In this document: piece by piece, positions 62,306-64,000 of the stretch
Layout of the letters: every line of letters begins with the position of its first letter
Position numbering within the stretch: the stretch's first letter is position 1
From: Helichrysum umbraculigerum
Taxonomy: Eukaryota; Streptophyta; Magnoliopsida; Asterales; Asteraceae
Direction of reading: 5' to 3'
Length of the DNA: 64,000 nt
Assembly (NCBI GenBank): GCA_949592205.1
Contig: CATIUR010000001.1
Coordinates: 16,073,501-16,137,500 of the forward strand
Notes under the pieces: model-generated
Database searches by the model: none
What the model was told of the DNA's origin: nothing
What the model saw: only the letters and a program-made list of their open reading frames with translations
Translations under genes and position numbers: made by a program

Positions 62306-64000
62306 ATATTACCATCCATGCTTCACGTTAAGTGTGGGAAAAGTCACCAGATTTTCAGGTAAGTAACGTTGGAGTCAAGCTAGTGACTCGAACAAAAACA
62401 AGCGCTTCTCGGGAGGCAACCCGTGCTTGTACATTTTGTAAAATTATTAGGTAGAATTAGGGTTAGTATAGTAGGATAAATTTAATACTTTAATTTAAAT
62501 TATTAGGACTATATAAGATAATTTTATTAGCAGCATGATGATGACCAGTAGAGATTGTCAGCCTAGTTTTTATTATGAACTTTATTATTAATTTTTGACA
62601 TTTTTATTTGTGTAATGTTTTGTACTAACTAACTTAAACTTTGGTTAAGTCTGTGTTTACTGATGTACAACACTACTTTACCTAGTTTATTATTATTATT
62701 ATTTTATGTTTTAGGATTGCATGCTTGGAGTTACCAATTGGGAATAAGTTGGCAGTCAGTTCAGATTGATTTTTGGAAATTTAATAAGTTTATCTTATTA
62801 ATTATGAACTTTGTGGGTGTGTTCCCTGGAAACCTTCACGAGACTATAAATCGTCCACTCGGGATACCGAGGGGTTTAAAGGCTTGTTGCATATGTTAAA
62901 TGCAATCGTGATTAACTACGAAAGTGTGGATGTTGTATATTATTTTTAAACAAGACAAGGAGACAATCAAGATATTTTCTACTAGCCGATGAAGAAATAA
63001 TTTTCGACAATTTAGGGGAGTTTTCGTTCTATTTTTCTTTTTGTTTTCCCTTACTCACTATGTTTTATCATTAATATACAATGAGGACTTTGTATAAATT
63101 AAGTGTGGGGATGGGGTTCGTAAGAAAAGAAAATTTCTTTAATTTTTCATTTAAGTTTTTATTTGTCTAAAATTTTATAAATTTTAAATTTTTAAGTGAA
63201 TAACTAGGTATTTATTAGTTGGAATTCTTTTATTAATTTTTTTATATTTAAAATTTTAGACTTAATTATGGATTAACTGTTTTATACATATAATGTAAGT
63301 TACTTAATAAAGGAAGTGATATATAGTTATATGATATGATGTAATAATAGGCAATCTATATGAAGATTTCTGAATTTTATTAAATTAATAAATAATTTAT
63401 ATATTATTTTATGATACATAATATGATGTATGACATAAAAAGTCTTAATTCTTAGATTTATTATATAATAATTTTATGTATCTTTATACTTATGTGAAAA
63501 CATTTGAGGGTTTACTAATTGTTTCCGTTGTTGTACGAAAGTACAGACATGGTTTCTAATTAGTATTCTTAAATAAAGCAAAAAGAAAGAAAGATCTTTC
63601 GGAAATAAATAAAAATAAAAATCAAACTATGTCGCTTTGTTGTACGACTGTACAGACCTGTCACCGCTGGTTTGATTAAAAATAAAATTGCTTTACCTGA
63701 ATCAAGTTATGTCGCTCTGTTGCATTGATTGGTATCAGAGCCATTGTTTATAGAGATCTAGGTGGATTGGCCTAGACTATAAATAAGGAACCCACATATA
63801 GAACATGAGTTAGGAAGTTATGTGTGCATACAATTCCGTGAAGCTAGTTGTAGCTAGTGTCGATCATTCATCTTAACCATTTCAAGTAAGAAGGACGTTG
63901 TAAGCGTTTCTTCATCATCTTACGACTCTTTATGTGGTTCGTCTACATGTTACTTAGGATTCTATAACTATCTGATCTCTTTCCGTAAATACAAAGCCTA
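62306..64000 (+). other. Non-coding 3' part of the Athila-like element and beyond
   Basis: At 62404 the block CGCTTCTCGGGAGGCAACCCG matches the usual post-gag/pol motif of Athila-like elements. At about 63097-63116 TTAAGTGTGGGGATGGGG resembles a polypurine tract, but no copy of the 5' LTR follows, so the 3' end is missing, rearranged or outside the window. TTGGTATCAGAGCC at 63729-63742 looks like a Met-tRNA primer site of another LTR element whose LTR start I could not define. Frames here (for example 62663-62899) have no recognisable product. Confidence 0.5.

Overview
This window looks like nuclear DNA from a flowering plant, in a gene-poor, transposon-dense stretch. The evidence is an intronless GT8 galacturonosyltransferase-like gene, a SABATH methyltransferase gene with plant-type introns, telomere-type TTTAGGG repeats, and plant families of hAT, Mutator, PIF/Harbinger, chromovirus-like Gypsy and Athila-like elements. 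An Asteraceae or other asterid host is my guess from general familiarity with such elements and is not proven here.

Layout. Positions 1-1984 are an old LTR (minus strand), cut by the window edge. 2187-2476 is a MITE-like hairpin. 3797-4942 is the one host gene that looks intact (GATL). 5818-5924 is an ATT microsatellite, 7254-7463 a tRNA-type SINE, and 8110-8913 a foldback element with head-to-head telomere-like repeats. 9521-26314 is a large hAT transposon. Without its two guests it would be about 5.9 kb, and it carries two genes: a hAT transposase (split by a solo LTR at 11030-13460) and an Athila-ORF1-like gene (split by a very young, ORF-less LTR element at 17167-25576). 26897-31549 is a SABATH methyltransferase gene on the minus strand, split by a solo LTR (27767-30662) and frameshifted by one base. 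31766-47239 is a Mutator-like element with 250-bp terminal inverted repeats and a 9-bp target duplication. It encodes a decayed DNA-binding region joined to a plant mobile domain, and it is split by a defective chromovirus-like Gypsy element (35432-46118, minus strand). 48018-48321 is a perfect small hAT MITE. 50240-50925 and 51459-52112 are transposase fossils (hAT and Harbinger). From 52113 to the end lie two related non-autonomous Athila-like elements in opposite orientation, the first split by a solo LTR (57064-59317).

Almost every insertion was dated relative to its neighbours by exact target-site duplications: ACGTG, TACAG, ACTTG, CAATC, CTCGT (5 bp), CATTTACGT (9 bp) and ATCTGTGC (8 bp). 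In several cases the host reading frame is continuous once guest plus one duplication copy are discounted (hAT transposase 705 codons, second hAT gene 486 codons, SABATH 362 codons with one extra base).

The two observations I rate highest are the two-gene hAT transposon, and the recurrence of GC-rich palindrome arrays built on a shared CCG-S-CGG core in the leaders or promoters of otherwise unrelated elements (LTR elements of different priming types and the hAT element).
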